DNA from: DASXIF01 sp036498145
GTDB lineage: Bacteria > Actinomycetota > Actinomycetes > Mycobacteriales > Jatrophihabitantaceae
Direction of reading: 5' to 3'
Length of the DNA: 64,000 nucleotides
NCBI GenBank assembly: GCA_963708625.1
Contig: CAVPSV010000004.1
Coordinates: 930,001 to 994,000 of the forward strand
The position numbers and the translations under genes were made by a program. Each line of letters starts with the position of its first letter. Position 1 is the first letter of the stretch. Of the stretch, positions 26,172-34,937 are shown piece after piece. Below the pieces are notes generated by a model that saw only the letters and a program-made list of their open reading frames with translations, ran no database searches and was not told the DNA's origin.

Positions 26172-27203
26172 TCAGGAGAGCAGCGCACGTACCTGTTCGC
26201 TGTGGAAGAACGGTGCCAGCCGACTGCGGATGTGCGCAGCGAGTTCGCCGTCGCGGTCCGCCGCAGCCACCAGCGGCGGAATCAGTAGCTGCAGGTCGGC
26301 GACGAGGTCGTCCTCGGTGATACCGAGTTCACCGAGCAGGCGGGTGAGCTCGTAGTCGCCGTACTCGGCGAAGAAGACGTCCACGCACACATCGACGAGT
26401 GCACCGGCGAACGCCGTCTCGCGCGCCGAGATCACCACGTCATGGGACCGCTGCGCCAGCACCCGCAACTCGTCACGGCTGAGGTACTCGCGCAGGTCGC
26501 CCACCGGCTCGTCCGCGTGCAGATCCCACATCTGCATCGTCGCCTGCTCCAGCGGCGCCTCACTGAGCATCTCGCGGATCGCATGGTTGGTCCGCTTGAG
26601 CGCATACGACGCGCCACGGCCGGCAACGTCACCGAGCACCTGATCCAGGTGCCGGTCGGTGACACCGCGGACCTTCGACGCCGCACCCGCACCGATGTTG
26701 AGCATCGTGGACATGCCCGGCAGCTTCTCCGCGCGGGCCCGGTTCTGCTGCATGAAGTCGCTGACCAGCTTGCTGACGAAGCGGGCCGCGATGGTCGCCA
26801 CCAGCGGACTCTCGGTGAGCCGGTCCAGCAACCGGTCGGGCAGTCGGCGCATGGTGAGCGCGTGGCGGACCAGCGCCGCCACCGCGTCCCGGTCGAGCAC
26901 GTCGCCGAGCAGGTACTCGTCGCTCGCGCCCATGTCGTAGATCCCGTCGGCCAGTGCGCCGACCATCTCCGAGAGCACCGCGCTGGCGCCGAGGTCGACG
27001 ACGAGTCGGCGACCGATGGTCTTGATCGCGTCGGCGTCCACGAGCTGCGCGACCGGAACCGGTCCCAGCAGAGCCAGGACGTCGCGCACGTCGCGGGCAA
27101 TGACGTCGCGCAATCGCTCGCCGGTCAGCTCCGCGCGGAGGTAGTCCACCTGGGCCTCGAGCAACCGGTCGGCGAGCTCGTCTCCCGACTGCTGCTTCGG
27201 CAT
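26172..27203 (-). CDS. Conserved actinobacterial protein of unknown function
   Basis: This 343-residue, largely helical soluble protein has no signal peptide. Segments include LADRLLEAQVDYLRAELTGE, VSKLVSDFMQQNRARAEKLP, GASYALKRTNHAIREMLSEA and a C-terminal acidic helix region ending LAPFFHSEQVRALLS. It lies 28 bp downstream of the carboxymuconolactone decarboxylase-like gene on the same strand, so they probably share an operon. I recognise no domain. Confidence 0.7.
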   Translation of the reverse strand: MPKQQSGDELADRLLEAQVDYLRAELTGERLRDVIARDVRDVLALLGPVPVAQLVDADAIKTIGRRLVVDLGASAVLSEMVGALADGIYDMGASDEYLLGDVLDRDAVAALVRHALTMRRLPDRLLDRLTESPLVATIAARFVSKLVSDFMQQNRARAEKLPGMSTMLNIGAGAASKVRGVTDRHLDQVLGDVAGRGASYALKRTNHAIREMLSEAPLEQATMQMWDLHADEPVGDLREYLSRDELRVLAQRSHDVVISARETAFAGALVDVCVDVFFAEYGDYELTRLLGELGITEDDLVADLQLLIPPLVAAADRDGELAAHIRSRLAPFFHSEQVRALLS

Positions 27204-27231
27204 AGGCTCGGTACGGATCTCGGTGCGTATC

Positions 27232-27732
27232 TCAGTGCGTCTCGTGCAGGACCAGGGTGCACGACTGCGCGACGTCCAGCACGCGCATCAACCGGCCGTT
27301 GCCGAGCCACATCGAACAGCAGATGCCGAGCGCGAGGATCTCGCCGTCGTCGAAGTGCGCACGAGCCCGGACCCAGAATTCGTCGTCGTCGCGCAGCCCG
27401 CGATGATCGCGGGCGAACCGCTCGGCGAACTCGGCCGCGATTCGCTCCCGCTCGCTGTAGCCGGGCCAGGTGCGCCACTGCATCACGTTGCCGTAGAACG
27501 CGTCATCGGGTGCACCGTCATCGCCGTCGGCCTGCATGTCGCGCGTGTGCAGGCATACCTGGCATTCGTTGTCCTCGGCGATGCGCATGCGCGCGATCTC
27601 GCGCACCCGCACGGGTAACTCGCTGGCGTTGTAGACGGCGTTGGACAACCCGCCCATCGCGGCGGCCATCTTCGGCCGCGCCGTCATCCAGCCGACCAGA
27701 TCCTCATCGCTTCCGTCCGCGATCCGCGCCAT
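27232..27732 (-). CDS. Carboxymuconolactone decarboxylase/AhpD-like protein
   Basis: This 166-residue helical protein has the CxxC-x-H redox motif ECQVCLHTRD (C57, C60, H62) preceded by LPVRVREIARMRIAEDN, the signature of AhpD-like alkylhydroperoxidase proteins that shuttle reducing equivalents or act as peroxidases. A second half (RERIAAEFAERFARDH, GICCSMWLGNGRLMRVLD) completes the domain. The frame is intact, with ATG at 27732. Confidence 0.87.
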   Translation of the reverse strand: MARIADGSDEDLVGWMTARPKMAAAMGGLSNAVYNASELPVRVREIARMRIAEDNECQVCLHTRDMQADGDDGAPDDAFYGNVMQWRTWPGYSERERIAAEFAERFARDHRGLRDDDEFWVRARAHFDDGEILALGICCSMWLGNGRLMRVLDVAQSCTLVLHETH

Positions 27733-27797
27733 GGCCGGAGCCTAGGCCATTGACGCACCGGCGTTCGGCCTGCCGTGTCAGGTGGCAGCGCAAGACG

Positions 27798-28310
27798 TCA
27801 CACCGTCGCGTCGCGTGGCGCCAGATGGTAGGCGAGCGCAGTCAGCGACGCCTCGGTTTCGCGCTGCAGTTGCGCTGCCCGGATCCGGGCGAACAGCAGC
27901 CTGCGCCAGTACGTCTTGGGGTGGCCGATCCACTCCACCCGCGCGCGTGCCCCAGCGCCGGCCGGCGTGACCGTCCAGGTCCATTCGCCGAAACTCGGGT
28001 TGCCGTCGTCGCTCTGCGAGATGTGTGCGAAGACCCGGCCGCGGACGTCATAACGAGTGCACCGGGACTTGCTCGGCCAGGAGGCCGGCGGCACCGACAT
28101 GGTCACGCACCATTGCGCGCCCGGCTCCATCGGCCCGTTCGGTGTGCGCAATACCTTGGCTATGCGGCGGTTCCAGAGCGGCAGGTTGTCGATATCGGTG
28201 AGCGCGGCGAAGACGGCATCTGCGTCGGCGTCGAATGCGCCTTCGGCTGTGCCGCGGAACTCGGTGAGCAACATGTGCCCATCGTGCTGGCCGTGACCGC
28301 CCGCGGTCAT
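27798..28310 (-). CDS. SRPBCC-family (START-like) protein
   Basis: The conserved core runs from MLLTEFRGTAEGAFDADADA, VFAALTDIDNLPLWN and RRIAKVLRTP to TWTVTPAGAGARARVEWIG and a C-terminal helix (QLQRETEASLTALAYHL). This is the beta-grip plus helix layout of polyketide cyclase/dehydrase-like lipid-binding proteins. ATG 28310 gives 170 residues; an ATG at 28274 directly at the domain start gives 158, and neither has a strong ribosome-binding site. The ligand is unknown. Confidence 0.78.
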   Translation of the reverse strand: MTAGGHGQHDGHMLLTEFRGTAEGAFDADADAVFAALTDIDNLPLWNRRIAKVLRTPNGPMEPGAQWCVTMSVPPASWPSKSRCTRYDVRGRVFAHISQSDDGNPSFGEWTWTVTPAGAGARARVEWIGHPKTYWRRLLFARIRAAQLQRETEASLTALAYHLAPRDATV

Positions 28311-28334
28311 GGGGTGTACGCCCTAACTATCGCG

Positions 28335-29912
28335 CTAGCCCGACGCCCCGTCCCCGGCCAGCGTGATCAGCGAGTGCCGCACCGCGAACAGGCTCGCCCG
28401 GGCCCGGTTCGAGACGCCGATCTTCGTATAGATGTGGTCGACGTGGTTATCCACGGTCTTGCGAGCAATCACGAGTTGCGCGGCGATCTCCTTGTTCGAC
28501 AACCCGCGGGCCAGCAATCGCAACACCTCGACCTCGCGGGACGTGAGCCCGGCCGGCCAATCGCGACGACGTGCCACCGGTTGCCCGGCTGCGGCGAGCA
28601 CCGCGTCCACGCAGGCCGAATCGAGCCGCCCCGCGCGTGCCTCGGCGCGCACGTACGCCGCGGCCTCGGCAACGGTGAGCGCCGGCCGGTGCGGCCGAGG
28701 TTCGGTCTTGGCGACGAAGGTGTCCGCAACGGCGAGCAACCGCCCGCCGGGCGTGATCGCATCGCCGCGCAGGCCGCGTGGATAGCCCGAGCCGTCCAGC
28801 CGTTCGTGATGCTGTGCCGCGGTCGCGCCCAGACCGGCGAGCGCCGGCGAGCCGGCCAGCATGCGATCGGTGAGATACGGATGCAGCCGGATCCGTTCTA
28901 TCTCGGTCGGACTCAGCTCCTCGGGCTTGTCCCAGATTGCATTGGAGACGCCGAGCCGGCCGAGATCGTGCAGCAGCGCGGCCCGGCGGACATGCGTGAC
29001 GTCGGCAGCCGGCCAACCGAGCTGACCGGCGGCGGCCTCGGCCAGGCGCGCCACGGCGCGGGTGTGGCCGAGGGTGTGCGGCGACTTGATGTCGACGAAG
29101 TCACCGATGGCAGTGAGCGCATTGTCGAAATCCGGCGCTGACAGTGGCGGGCCAAGCGCCGGTTCGGCGTCGATGATGGCCTGCCAGGTGGCGGCCTGCT
29201 CGAGATCGGCGAAGAGCAACTCCGCGTCGTTGCGCACCAATTCCACCAGCGTCGGATCGAACTGCGTTCCGCTGCGCTGACCGGCCACCTCGATCGCCGC
29301 GTCCACGCCACCGGCCAGGTGGAATACCGCGAGCACGTCGCTGAGATTCACGATCCGTGCCGGCAAGGCGATCTGTTCGCCCTTCGCGCCGGTCGGTGCG
29401 CCGCGGCCGTCCCACCGCTCGAAGGTGTCCGACACCGATGCGCGAACCAGTTCGGACAGACCCAGCGTGCTGGCAAGTTGGTCCGCGGCATACGCATGGT
29501 TGTGCAGCATCGCCGTGGCGTCGCGGGAACCGCCGGCGAAGAAGCGCAGCACCAGGCCGGCACGGTCGAGCCTGCCCCGGCCCGGGCCGATCAGGCTGAG
29601 CGTGTCTGTGACCGCGCGGATGCCGACCGGGTCGATGTGCCGGAAGCCCTCTTTCATGGCGAGGTCGTCACCGAACCACTTGGCCTGCTCGTACGCATCG
29701 ACGTGGCAACCCACCCACGCCAGCAGCGAGACGTAGTACAGGGCGCCACGAGCCTCGTCGTTCAGGCCGACACGATCGCCGATGCGCAGCGCCAACGCGC
29801 ACTGGCGGGTGGCGTGATCCATCGGCTGGCCCATACCGAGGTCTGCGCCGAGCGCCATGACCGCCAGCAGTTCGGCGAGGCGGACGTCCGCTGCCGCGCG
29901 CGGCATCGCCAT
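28335..29912 (-). CDS. Tandem HD/HD-GYP phosphohydrolase fused to LuxR-type DNA-binding domain
   Basis: This 525-residue protein has two related HD-type halves. The first (about 15-270) keeps FERWDGRGAPTGAKGEQIAL and LPARIVNLSDVLAVF but lacks the HD metal pair. The second (about 290-450) has HTLGHTRAVARLA, ALLHDLGRLGVSNAIWDKP, LHPYLTDRML and AAQHHERLDGSGYPRGLRGD, a complete HD-GYP core. Residues 460-520 form a LuxR HTH (LTSREVEVLRLLARGLSNKE, VDNHVDHIYTKIG). It probably couples cyclic-dinucleotide or other phosphohydrolase activity to transcription. ATG 29912 is used. Confidence 0.87.
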   Translation of the reverse strand: MAMPRAAADVRLAELLAVMALGADLGMGQPMDHATRQCALALRIGDRVGLNDEARGALYYVSLLAWVGCHVDAYEQAKWFGDDLAMKEGFRHIDPVGIRAVTDTLSLIGPGRGRLDRAGLVLRFFAGGSRDATAMLHNHAYAADQLASTLGLSELVRASVSDTFERWDGRGAPTGAKGEQIALPARIVNLSDVLAVFHLAGGVDAAIEVAGQRSGTQFDPTLVELVRNDAELLFADLEQAATWQAIIDAEPALGPPLSAPDFDNALTAIGDFVDIKSPHTLGHTRAVARLAEAAAGQLGWPAADVTHVRRAALLHDLGRLGVSNAIWDKPEELSPTEIERIRLHPYLTDRMLAGSPALAGLGATAAQHHERLDGSGYPRGLRGDAITPGGRLLAVADTFVAKTEPRPHRPALTVAEAAAYVRAEARAGRLDSACVDAVLAAAGQPVARRRDWPAGLTSREVEVLRLLARGLSNKEIAAQLVIARKTVDNHVDHIYTKIGVSNRARASLFAVRHSLITLAGDGASG

Positions 29913-29950
29913 GCGCGGAGTGTAGGGGCGCTTGCGTCGCCGAGCCACCT

Positions 29951-29999
29951 GACGTAGGGAGCTTTCTTGCCGGATTCCAGGAAGAAAGCTCCCCACGTC
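29951..29999 (-). terminator. 18-bp inverted repeat after the export operon
   Basis: GACGTAGGGAGCTTTCTT (29951-29968) pairs with AAGAAAGCTCCCCACGTC (29982-29999) with a single mismatch and a 13-base loop. It sits 18 bases past the stop of the last export-operon gene and 39 bases upstream of the HD-GYP/LuxR gene, so it probably ends the operon transcript. Confidence 0.65.
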
Positions 30000-30017
30000 G
30001 GGGCCGTTGGCGAGGGG

Positions 30018-32003
30018 TCAGCCGCCGGTTCGCGTGGTGCCGGTGGTGCCGCCGACGGCGCGGCCGAATCCGGTGACGCCGAACTGACCGAAGCGGACGG
30101 TGCCGGTCGTGGACGTCGTCGACGACGGCAGCGCCTGACCCAGGTCGGCGAGCACCACCTGCTGGCCCGCCTTCAGACCGCTGCTCACCTGAACCGTGCC
30201 GTTGCCGATGGCGCCGAGGGTGACGGCGACGGTCTGCGTGGAACTGCCGTTCACCACGGACACGGTGTGCCGGCCGGTCGCGACGGTGTGGATCGCGGAC
30301 ACCGGCACGGTGAGCACGCCGGTCGCGGTGCCGGTAGTGATGACCACGTCGGCGCCCGTGCCGTCATAGATGTGCGGGCTGCCTGGCGCGAACTGGACGG
30401 TGACCGGGAACGTGGTCCGGCCCCCGGTCGAGCTGCTCACCACGCCGATCGACTGGACCGTGGCGCGCAACGGTGTGGTCTGCCCGTCCACCGTCACGGT
30501 GGCCGGCTGCCCCACCTTGACCTGGTCGATCTGGGTCAGCGGCACTGCCACCACGACGCCCTGAAGGCCGGTGCCGATGATGGTGATCGTCTCGCCGGAG
30601 GACGATCGACCGGCGGCGAGGCCGACCGCGGCCACGGTGCCACTCACCGGGCTGGTGAGCGTGGCCGCGGCCAGGTTCTGCTCGGCGAGGGACACCTGAG
30701 CCTGCGCGGCGTCGATGGCGGCCTGGTCGGCGGCGATCTGCGCGGCGCTGGCCGGTGCTGAGCCGGTCGAGGACGAGCCCGTCGACCCGGTCGAGGAGCT
30801 GCCCCTGGAGTTCTGGGTCGAACTGTTCGCTCCGGTGCCGCCCGTCGAGGATTTGGCGCCTGTGCCGCCGCCGGTGCTGCCTCGGCCCGTGCTGCCGGAC
30901 CCCTTCGATCCACCTGAGCCCGAGGTGGAGCCACCGCTGCCCGTGCCGCCGCCGGACGAACCGCCGCCCGCTGCCTTCGCCGCGTTCTCAAGTTGGGTGA
31001 CCAGGCCGTCCAACGACGTGATCGCCTGGTCCAGCGCGTGCACGGTGCTGTCCTGCGCAGTGATCTTCGCGTCGAGCGCGGCCATGTCGGTGGCCAGCGT
31101 GTCGGCGGAGGCCTGGTACGCGGTCATCGCGGTGGCGCAGTCGGCGGACACGGTCGATCCCTCGGTGGCGTCGCAGTTCGAGGTCTGCGCGTCGCGCAGC
31201 GTGGTGTTGTTGGTGACGTCCGTGTCTACCGTCTGCTGAGCGCTGTCGATCGCTGCTTGTCCCGCGTCGAGTTGCTGCTGGGCCGAGACGACCGCCTGCT
31301 GCGCGGCCTGCACCTGTGCGACCAGCGACCCGATGTCGCTGCCACCGGAGGTCGCACCGGTCGGGGCGTCGAGGTCGACGACGTAGGCAGTGAGCACTGC
31401 AGTCGCCATCCGCTGGGACGTAGCCGATGCGGTGAGCGCGGACGCGGTAGTGGCTGCCAAGCCGTTGCCGGACGAACCGCTTCCGGACAAGCCGGTTCCG
31501 GACGAGCCGCTGCCAGCCGAGGTCTGCCCGGTCTCATCGGACTGCAGCCGCTGCTGGGCGGTGGCCAGGGTGGATTTTGCCGAGTCCACTGTGGCCTGCA
31601 AGCTGGTGGTGTCGAGCTGCGCGAGGCGCTGCCCCTTGCTCACCGCGTCGCCGACGGCGACGTCGACGGACGTCACCATGCCCGACGACGCGAACGACGG
31701 CGTGACCTTCACCGACGAGGTGACCACGCCGGAGGACTCGATGGTCTGCGTGACCGAGCCCGTGACGACGGTGGCGAGCCGTCGCGCGGGTCCGCTGTTG
31801 CTGGTGGCCGCCATCGCTGCGCCACTGCCGCCGGCGACGATGACGACTCCGATGCCGATCACGGCGAGCCGGCGGCGGCGTGCCCGGCGCCGACGCTGAA
31901 CGCGTCGTCCGCGCACGTCCTGGTTCGGTTGACGCGCCGCCGCCTGCCCGCTGCCCGGTGGCGGCGGCTTCGGTGCCTCGCCGGCGGTCGGTGCCTCAGC
32001 CAC
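30018..32003 (-). CDS. HlyD/MacA-like efflux periplasmic adaptor with Ser/Gly-rich insertion
   Basis: This 661-residue protein has a cytoplasmic basic segment (RRVQRRRRARRRR), one TM (LAVIGIGVVIVAGGSGAA), a lipoyl/barrel-sandwich part (VTSVDVAVGDAVSKGQRLAQ), and a long coiled-coil hairpin with SAQQQLDAGQAAIDSAQQTV. A roughly 75-residue Gly/Ser/Thr linker follows, then the second lipoyl half (SPVSGTVAAVGLAAG) and beta-barrel (VKVGQPATVTVDGQ). It is the last gene of the MacAB-like operon. GTG 32003 overlaps the stop of the DUF5666-like lipoprotein by 8 bp. Confidence 0.82.
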   Translation of the reverse strand: MAEAPTAGEAPKPPPPGSGQAAARQPNQDVRGRRVQRRRRARRRRLAVIGIGVVIVAGGSGAAMAATSNSGPARRLATVVTGSVTQTIESSGVVTSSVKVTPSFASSGMVTSVDVAVGDAVSKGQRLAQLDTTSLQATVDSAKSTLATAQQRLQSDETGQTSAGSGSSGTGLSGSGSSGNGLAATTASALTASATSQRMATAVLTAYVVDLDAPTGATSGGSDIGSLVAQVQAAQQAVVSAQQQLDAGQAAIDSAQQTVDTDVTNNTTLRDAQTSNCDATEGSTVSADCATAMTAYQASADTLATDMAALDAKITAQDSTVHALDQAITSLDGLVTQLENAAKAAGGGSSGGGTGSGGSTSGSGGSKGSGSTGRGSTGGGTGAKSSTGGTGANSSTQNSRGSSSTGSTGSSSTGSAPASAAQIAADQAAIDAAQAQVSLAEQNLAAATLTSPVSGTVAAVGLAAGRSSSGETITIIGTGLQGVVVAVPLTQIDQVKVGQPATVTVDGQTTPLRATVQSIGVVSSSTGGRTTFPVTVQFAPGSPHIYDGTGADVVITTGTATGVLTVPVSAIHTVATGRHTVSVVNGSSTQTVAVTLGAIGNGTVQVSSGLKAGQQVVLADLGQALPSSTTSTTGTVRFGQFGVTGFGRAVGGTTGTTRTGG

Positions 32004-32913
32004 CGGTACCACCGCCGTTGTTGCCGCCACCGCCGCCGCCGAACCCGCCACCGCCGCCGAACCCGCCGGTGAAGCCACCGGTGCATTGGCCGTTTACGGG
32101 GTCGGTGACCCGCACTGTCGACGCGGTCACGGCCCCGGTCGAGTCAGTGCTGCCCTGAGCGCTCACGCATCGGCCGACCTTCAGCGCCCCCGCGGTGGAT
32201 GCCTGCGTCGTGGTGATCTTCGTCTGCGCCGTCACGGTGACGCTGCGATCGGTGGTGGACGTCGACCCGAACTGCTGCGCGGCGACGACCACCGTGTTCG
32301 CGGACACCGAACTCACCGTGCCGGTCGCGAAGTCCCCGGCACGACGGGCGAAGCCTCCGGTGGGCGCACCACTGGGACGAGTCCTGGTCGACGCACCGCT
32401 AGGGAACCCGCTACGGCCGGCACCGCCTGCCCCGCCGCGGGCTGCGGCACCGCACTGCCCGTTCACCGGTTGCGTCACCATCAACACCGTCGCGGCCAAC
32501 GGCGCGGTGGACGCGCCGGCCGCCGACGAGGTGGCCGGCGCGGGTGAGGAGGACGACGACGCGGCACTGGCTGCGGTGGCCGTGATGCAGTCGCCCGGGC
32601 GCACTGAGGCGAGCGTGGTGGCGACGGTGTCGGTGAACTTCGTCGCCGCGGTCCACGACACCGCCACCTGGCCGGACTGCGCGTTCTGCACCTGCATGGT
32701 CGATCCGGTGATCGCGGCTATCTGACCGGACGCGGCCGGGCGGCCAAAGCCGGCAGCCGCGGCACCACCGCCGCCGGCAGCGGAACTGGATGCCGGCGAG
32801 GAGGGCGGGCTGCTTCCCGCGGACTTGCCGCTGCACGCGGCGAGCACGCACGCGCTGGCGAGGAGCACGGCGAGCAGGGCGATCGTGCGCCGCCCGCTGA
32901 GCAGAGCGATCAT
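31996..32913 (-). CDS. DUF5666-like lipoprotein with glycine-rich tail
   Basis: This 305-residue protein has a lipoprotein signal (TIALLAVLLASACVLAACSG; lipobox LAAC). Two related modules follow, each with strands like GQIAAITGSTMQVQNAQSGQ or GTVSSVSANTVVVAAQQF and each ending in a PVNGQC motif, typical of DUF5666 beta modules. The C-terminus is nearly pure glycine (FGGGGGFGGGGGGNNGGGTG). ATG 32913 has AAGGAAG upstream. It is placed between the permease and the second adaptor, so an accessory role in the exporter is plausible. Confidence 0.75.
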   Translation of the reverse strand: MIALLSGRRTIALLAVLLASACVLAACSGKSAGSSPPSSPASSSAAGGGGAAAAGFGRPAASGQIAAITGSTMQVQNAQSGQVAVSWTAATKFTDTVATTLASVRPGDCITATAASAASSSSSPAPATSSAAGASTAPLAATVLMVTQPVNGQCGAAARGGAGGAGRSGFPSGASTRTRPSGAPTGGFARRAGDFATGTVSSVSANTVVVAAQQFGSTSTTDRSVTVTAQTKITTTQASTAGALKVGRCVSAQGSTDSTGAVTASTVRVTDPVNGQCTGGFTGGFGGGGGFGGGGGGNNGGGTGG

Positions 32914-32950
32914 GGTGGTGGCTTCCTTCCGGGCGCGGCGGTGCTGCGTC

Positions 32951-32994
32951 CTGGTCACTGCATCGGTTCTGGTCACTGCATCGGTTCTGGTCAC
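32951..32994. repeat. 18-bp tandem repeat upstream of the lipoprotein gene
   Basis: CTGGTCACTGCATCGGTT occurs twice exactly and a third time partly, filling the gap between the permease stop and the lipoprotein ATG. On the minus strand it could encode TRTDAV repeats if translation began further upstream, but the ribosome-binding site favours ATG 32913. Confidence 0.75.
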
Positions 32995-33003
32995 GGCGCA
33001 GTC

Positions 33004-34236
33004 CTATTCACTGCGCAGCGCTTCGATGGGCGACAGGCGCGCCGCCCGCGCAGCGGGATACACGCCGAAGCCGATGCCGATGACGGCGGCCACGACGATG
33101 GCGATGAGAATCCACGGCACCGAGATCGCAACCGGGTTGGTGATGAGGTGTCGCAACGAGATCGCGGCACCGATGCCGAGGCCGACCCCGAGCAGGCCAC
33201 CGGTCAGGCCGAGCATCGACGCCTCGGACAGGAACTGTCGACGGATCATCGACGGCGTGCCACCCAGCGCCTTGCGCAAGCCGATCTCACGGGTGCGTTC
33301 GCGCACCGACACCAGCATGATGTTCATGACACCGATACCGCCGACCAGCAGCGACAGCGCGGCAATACCGATGAGCAGCGTGGTGAGCGTGTTGTTCACC
33401 TTCGACGTCGTCTGCACCACCGCTTGCTGGGTGCTGATGCTGTAGTCGGTGGTGGAGCCCGCGGTGATCGAGTGGCGCAACTGCAGGATGGCGTTGGCTT
33501 CCTGGTACGCACCGCTCAGCCGTGACGGCGACGCGGCTTTGATGTAGATGCTCTGCACCGACGTGCGACTGGTGCCGCCGACGATGCGCTGCGCCGCGGT
33601 GGTGATCGGCACGATCGCCTGGTCGTCCAGGTTGGTGGTGGAGTCCGATCCGGCGGAGGTGAGCAGGCCGACCACCTGGAACGGGACGGAGTTGATGGTC
33701 ACCGTCTGGCCCACCGGGTCCAGCGGGCCGAAGAGTTCGGTGGCGGTGTCCGGGGCGAGCACGGTGACCGCGGCCGCACTCGACTCATCCGCGGCGGTCA
33801 GGAAGCGGCCGGCGGCCAGTGATCGGCCGCGGACGGTGTCCCAGTCCGGTGAGGTGCCCACCACCGTGGTGGTCCAGTTGTTCGCCCCGCTGACCAGCGA
33901 CTGGTTCGCGCTCTGCAGGATCGGCGCGACGGCCGAGATGTCCGGCGCGGCGGTGCTCGAAGTCAGTGCCGCCGCGTCCGCGGTGGTCAGCGTGGACGCG
34001 CTGCCGAAGCCGCCGCGCACCCCGCCGGTGGTCGAACTGCCCGGGGTGACGATCAGCAGGTTGCCGCCGAGGGCCGACAACTGCTTGGACACCTGCTGTT
34101 GTGCCCCTTGGCCGAGGCCCACGGTGAGCACCACCGCGGCGATGCCGATGAGGATGCCCAGCGAGGTGAGCGCCGAGCGCAGCTTGTGCGTCCGGATCGC
34201 GTCCCAGCCGCTGGCGAGGATGTCGCGCCAGGTCAT
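33004..34236 (-). CDS. MacB-like ABC transporter permease
   Basis: This 410-residue permease begins WRDILASGWDAIRTHKLRSA, the MacB cytoplasmic elbow, with TM1 (LTSLGILIGIAAVVLTVGLG). A periplasmic MacB_PCD domain (about 45-275) is followed by three C-terminal TMs of the FtsX domain (LLIGIAALSLLVGGIGVMNI, SVRERTREIGLRKALG, and the ending RAARLSPIEALRSE). These are mechanotransmission exporters rather than importers. ATG 34236 overlaps the ATPase stop (ATGA). Confidence 0.92.
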   Translation of the reverse strand: MTWRDILASGWDAIRTHKLRSALTSLGILIGIAAVVLTVGLGQGAQQQVSKQLSALGGNLLIVTPGSSTTGGVRGGFGSASTLTTADAAALTSSTAAPDISAVAPILQSANQSLVSGANNWTTTVVGTSPDWDTVRGRSLAAGRFLTAADESSAAAVTVLAPDTATELFGPLDPVGQTVTINSVPFQVVGLLTSAGSDSTTNLDDQAIVPITTAAQRIVGGTSRTSVQSIYIKAASPSRLSGAYQEANAILQLRHSITAGSTTDYSISTQQAVVQTTSKVNNTLTTLLIGIAALSLLVGGIGVMNIMLVSVRERTREIGLRKALGGTPSMIRRQFLSEASMLGLTGGLLGVGLGIGAAISLRHLITNPVAISVPWILIAIVVAAVIGIGFGVYPAARAARLSPIEALRSE

Positions 34237-34937
34237 GCGATGCCGCCGTCGCGGAGCTTGACGATCCGGGCGGCGCGGTCGGCGACGTCCGGCTCGTGCG
34301 TGATCAGGATGACGGTGCGGCCCTGCCCGTGCACTTCGGCGAACAGCCGCAGCACGTCCTCGCTGGCCGCGGAGTCGAGATTGCCGGTGGGCTCGTCGGC
34401 CAGGATCATCGCCGGGTCGGTGACGAGGGCACGCGCTACCGCGACACGTTGTTGCTGCCCACCGGACAGCTCACCGGGGCGGTGCGTGACGCGATCGGCG
34501 AGACCGACGCGATCGAGCGCCTCGAGGGCACGCCGGCGCCGCTCGTCACGATGTACGCCGGCATAGGCCAGCGGTAGCTCGACGTTGCGCAACGCGGTCA
34601 TCGACGGCAGCAGGTTGAACTGCTGGAACACGAACCCGATGCGCCGGTTGCGCACGTCGGCCAGCTCCACCTCGTCCATGTCCGAGACGTCCTCGCCCGC
34701 GAGCCAGTAGTTGCCCGAGGTCGGCACGTCGAGACAGCCGAGGATGTGCATGAGCGTGGATTTGCCGGAGCCGGACGGGCCCATGATCGCCACGAACTCG
34801 CCCGGGTCGATCGCGAGCGAGACGCCGCGCAACGCCTCGACCGCGATCTCGCCGGTGCGGTAGACCTTGCGTACGTCGTGCAGATCGATGACCGGTGCGA
34901 TGCGGGGTTCGGCGATGGCAACGGCGGGGCTAGCCAC
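34233..34937 (-). CDS. MacB-type ABC transporter ATP-binding protein
   Basis: This 234-residue ATPase has Walker A (IMGPSGSGKSTLMHILG), Q-loop (GFVFQQFNLLPS), signature LSGGQQQRVAVARAL, Walker B MILADEPTGNLDS and H-loop ITHEPDVA, the pattern of LolD/MacB-type exporters. GTG 34937 overlaps the preceding adaptor stop by 8 bp, and its ribosome-binding site (GGAGG) lies in the glycine codons of that adaptor tail. Confidence 0.93.
   Translation of the reverse strand: MASPAVAIAEPRIAPVIDLHDVRKVYRTGEIAVEALRGVSLAIDPGEFVAIMGPSGSGKSTLMHILGCLDVPTSGNYWLAGEDVSDMDEVELADVRNRRIGFVFQQFNLLPSMTALRNVELPLAYAGVHRDERRRRALEALDRVGLADRVTHRPGELSGGQQQRVAVARALVTDPAMILADEPTGNLDSAASEDVLRLFAEVHGQGRTVILITHEPDVADRAARIVKLRDGGIA

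Noticed and set aside
26442..29141. Very long plus-strand open frame (899 codons) opposite three minus-strand genes
   Set aside because: It is antisense to well-supported genes, is Arg/His/Gly-rich with no recognisable domain, and reflects GC-rich third-position bias.
30800..31000. Low-complexity segments in the adaptor genes as foreign or non-coding DNA
   Set aside because: They keep frame, GC bias and position as linkers between recognised adaptor domains.
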